A stretch of 13,249 nucleotides of DNA from an uncultured Bacilli bacterium. Lineage in GTDB: Bacteria; Bacillota_I; Bacilli_A; RF39; UBA660. The notes under the pieces were generated by a model. The model saw nothing but the letters and a program-made list of their open reading frames with translations, made no database searches and was not told where the DNA came from. The stretch spans positions 1 to 13,249 of the forward strand of contig CANQSC010000030.1 of NCBI GenBank assembly GCA_947626445.1, written 5' to 3'. Shown here in pieces: positions 13,129-13,249 of the stretch (the stretch's first letter is position 1; each line of letters starts with the position of its first letter). The position numbers and the translations under genes are program-made.

Positions 13129-13157
13129 ATCATAGCAAAAATCATCAAAAAATGCAA
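13129..13157 (-). promoter_or_regulatory. Extended -10 promoter of the antisense RNA
   Basis: On the minus strand TTGCAT (13157-13152), 17-bp spacer, TATGAT (13134-13129) preceded by TGC, which makes an extended -10. Expected start near 13122, convergent with the toxin promoter. Confidence 0.65.
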
Positions 13158-13249
13158 GATAATAGTTGATATGGTTAGTGTAGAATAAGTGGGGAGATTA
13201 ATCCCAAAAAAATAACACTTTATAAGATAATAAAATTATAAAAAAGAAA
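13158..13249. other. AT-rich end of the window without recognised feature
   Basis: No reading frame of note. A short GGG...CCC pairing (13191-13205) inside AGTGT...ACACT (13177-13181, 13215-13219) is visible but has no T run and is not called. Confidence 0.4.

Overview
The window is very AT-rich DNA from a walled, low-GC Gram-positive bacterium (Bacillota). An uncultured gut Bacilli lineage of the RF39/Erysipelotrichia kind is my best guess. Grounds: a T-box leader in front of valS, Firmicute-type Shine-Dalgarno (SD) sequences (AAGGAGG, AAGGTGAT), the peptidoglycan and division genes ftsW, murG and ftsQ/divIB, and a standard code (Trp is TGG, TGA is a stop). No taxonomy beyond that can be fixed from the sequence.

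Layout. Positions 1-1971 hold the end of a lemA-like gene overlapped by a DUF2207 membrane protein gene, closed by a terminator that overlaps the stop codon. Positions 2004-4445 hold a one-gene unit: a membrane-anchored, internally duplicated WG-repeat-like surface protein with its own promoter and terminator. Positions 4447-5811 are accessory: tandem 22-bp repeats, an Rpn/PD-(D/E)XK transposase-type gene, and on the opposite strand a RelB/DinJ antitoxin without a recognisable toxin. Positions 5857-8522 are a T-box-controlled valyl-tRNA synthetase gene whose protein looks like the archaeal/rickettsial type. From 8542 to 12814 comes a cell-wall block: ftsW on the minus strand, divergent from murG, then an unknown single-pass membrane protein, ftsQ/divIB and queH (queuosine biosynthesis).

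The most interesting part is 12817-13157, which no long reading frame explains. A consensus promoter (TTGACA-17-TATAAT) drives a short transcript of about 250 nt. It encodes a 25-residue hydrophobic peptide behind a very strong SD that is locked in a hairpin, and it ends in an intrinsic terminator. A convergent minus-strand promoter (extended -10) drives an antisense RNA of about 120 nt with its own intrinsic terminator. The antisense RNA covers the whole 3' half of the sense transcript. The 5' and 3' ends of the sense RNA are complementary over two blocks (11 and 15 bp). A direct repeat also gives the antisense RNA a second pairing site in the toxin 5' UTR. Together this is the layout of a type I toxin-antitoxin system, organised much like Fst/par, with a peptide I do not recognise as a known family.

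The cell-wall genes act together at the septum: FtsW polymerises glycan from the lipid II made by MurG, and FtsQ/DivIB is a divisome membrane protein. ValS and QueH serve translation (tRNA charging and tRNA modification).
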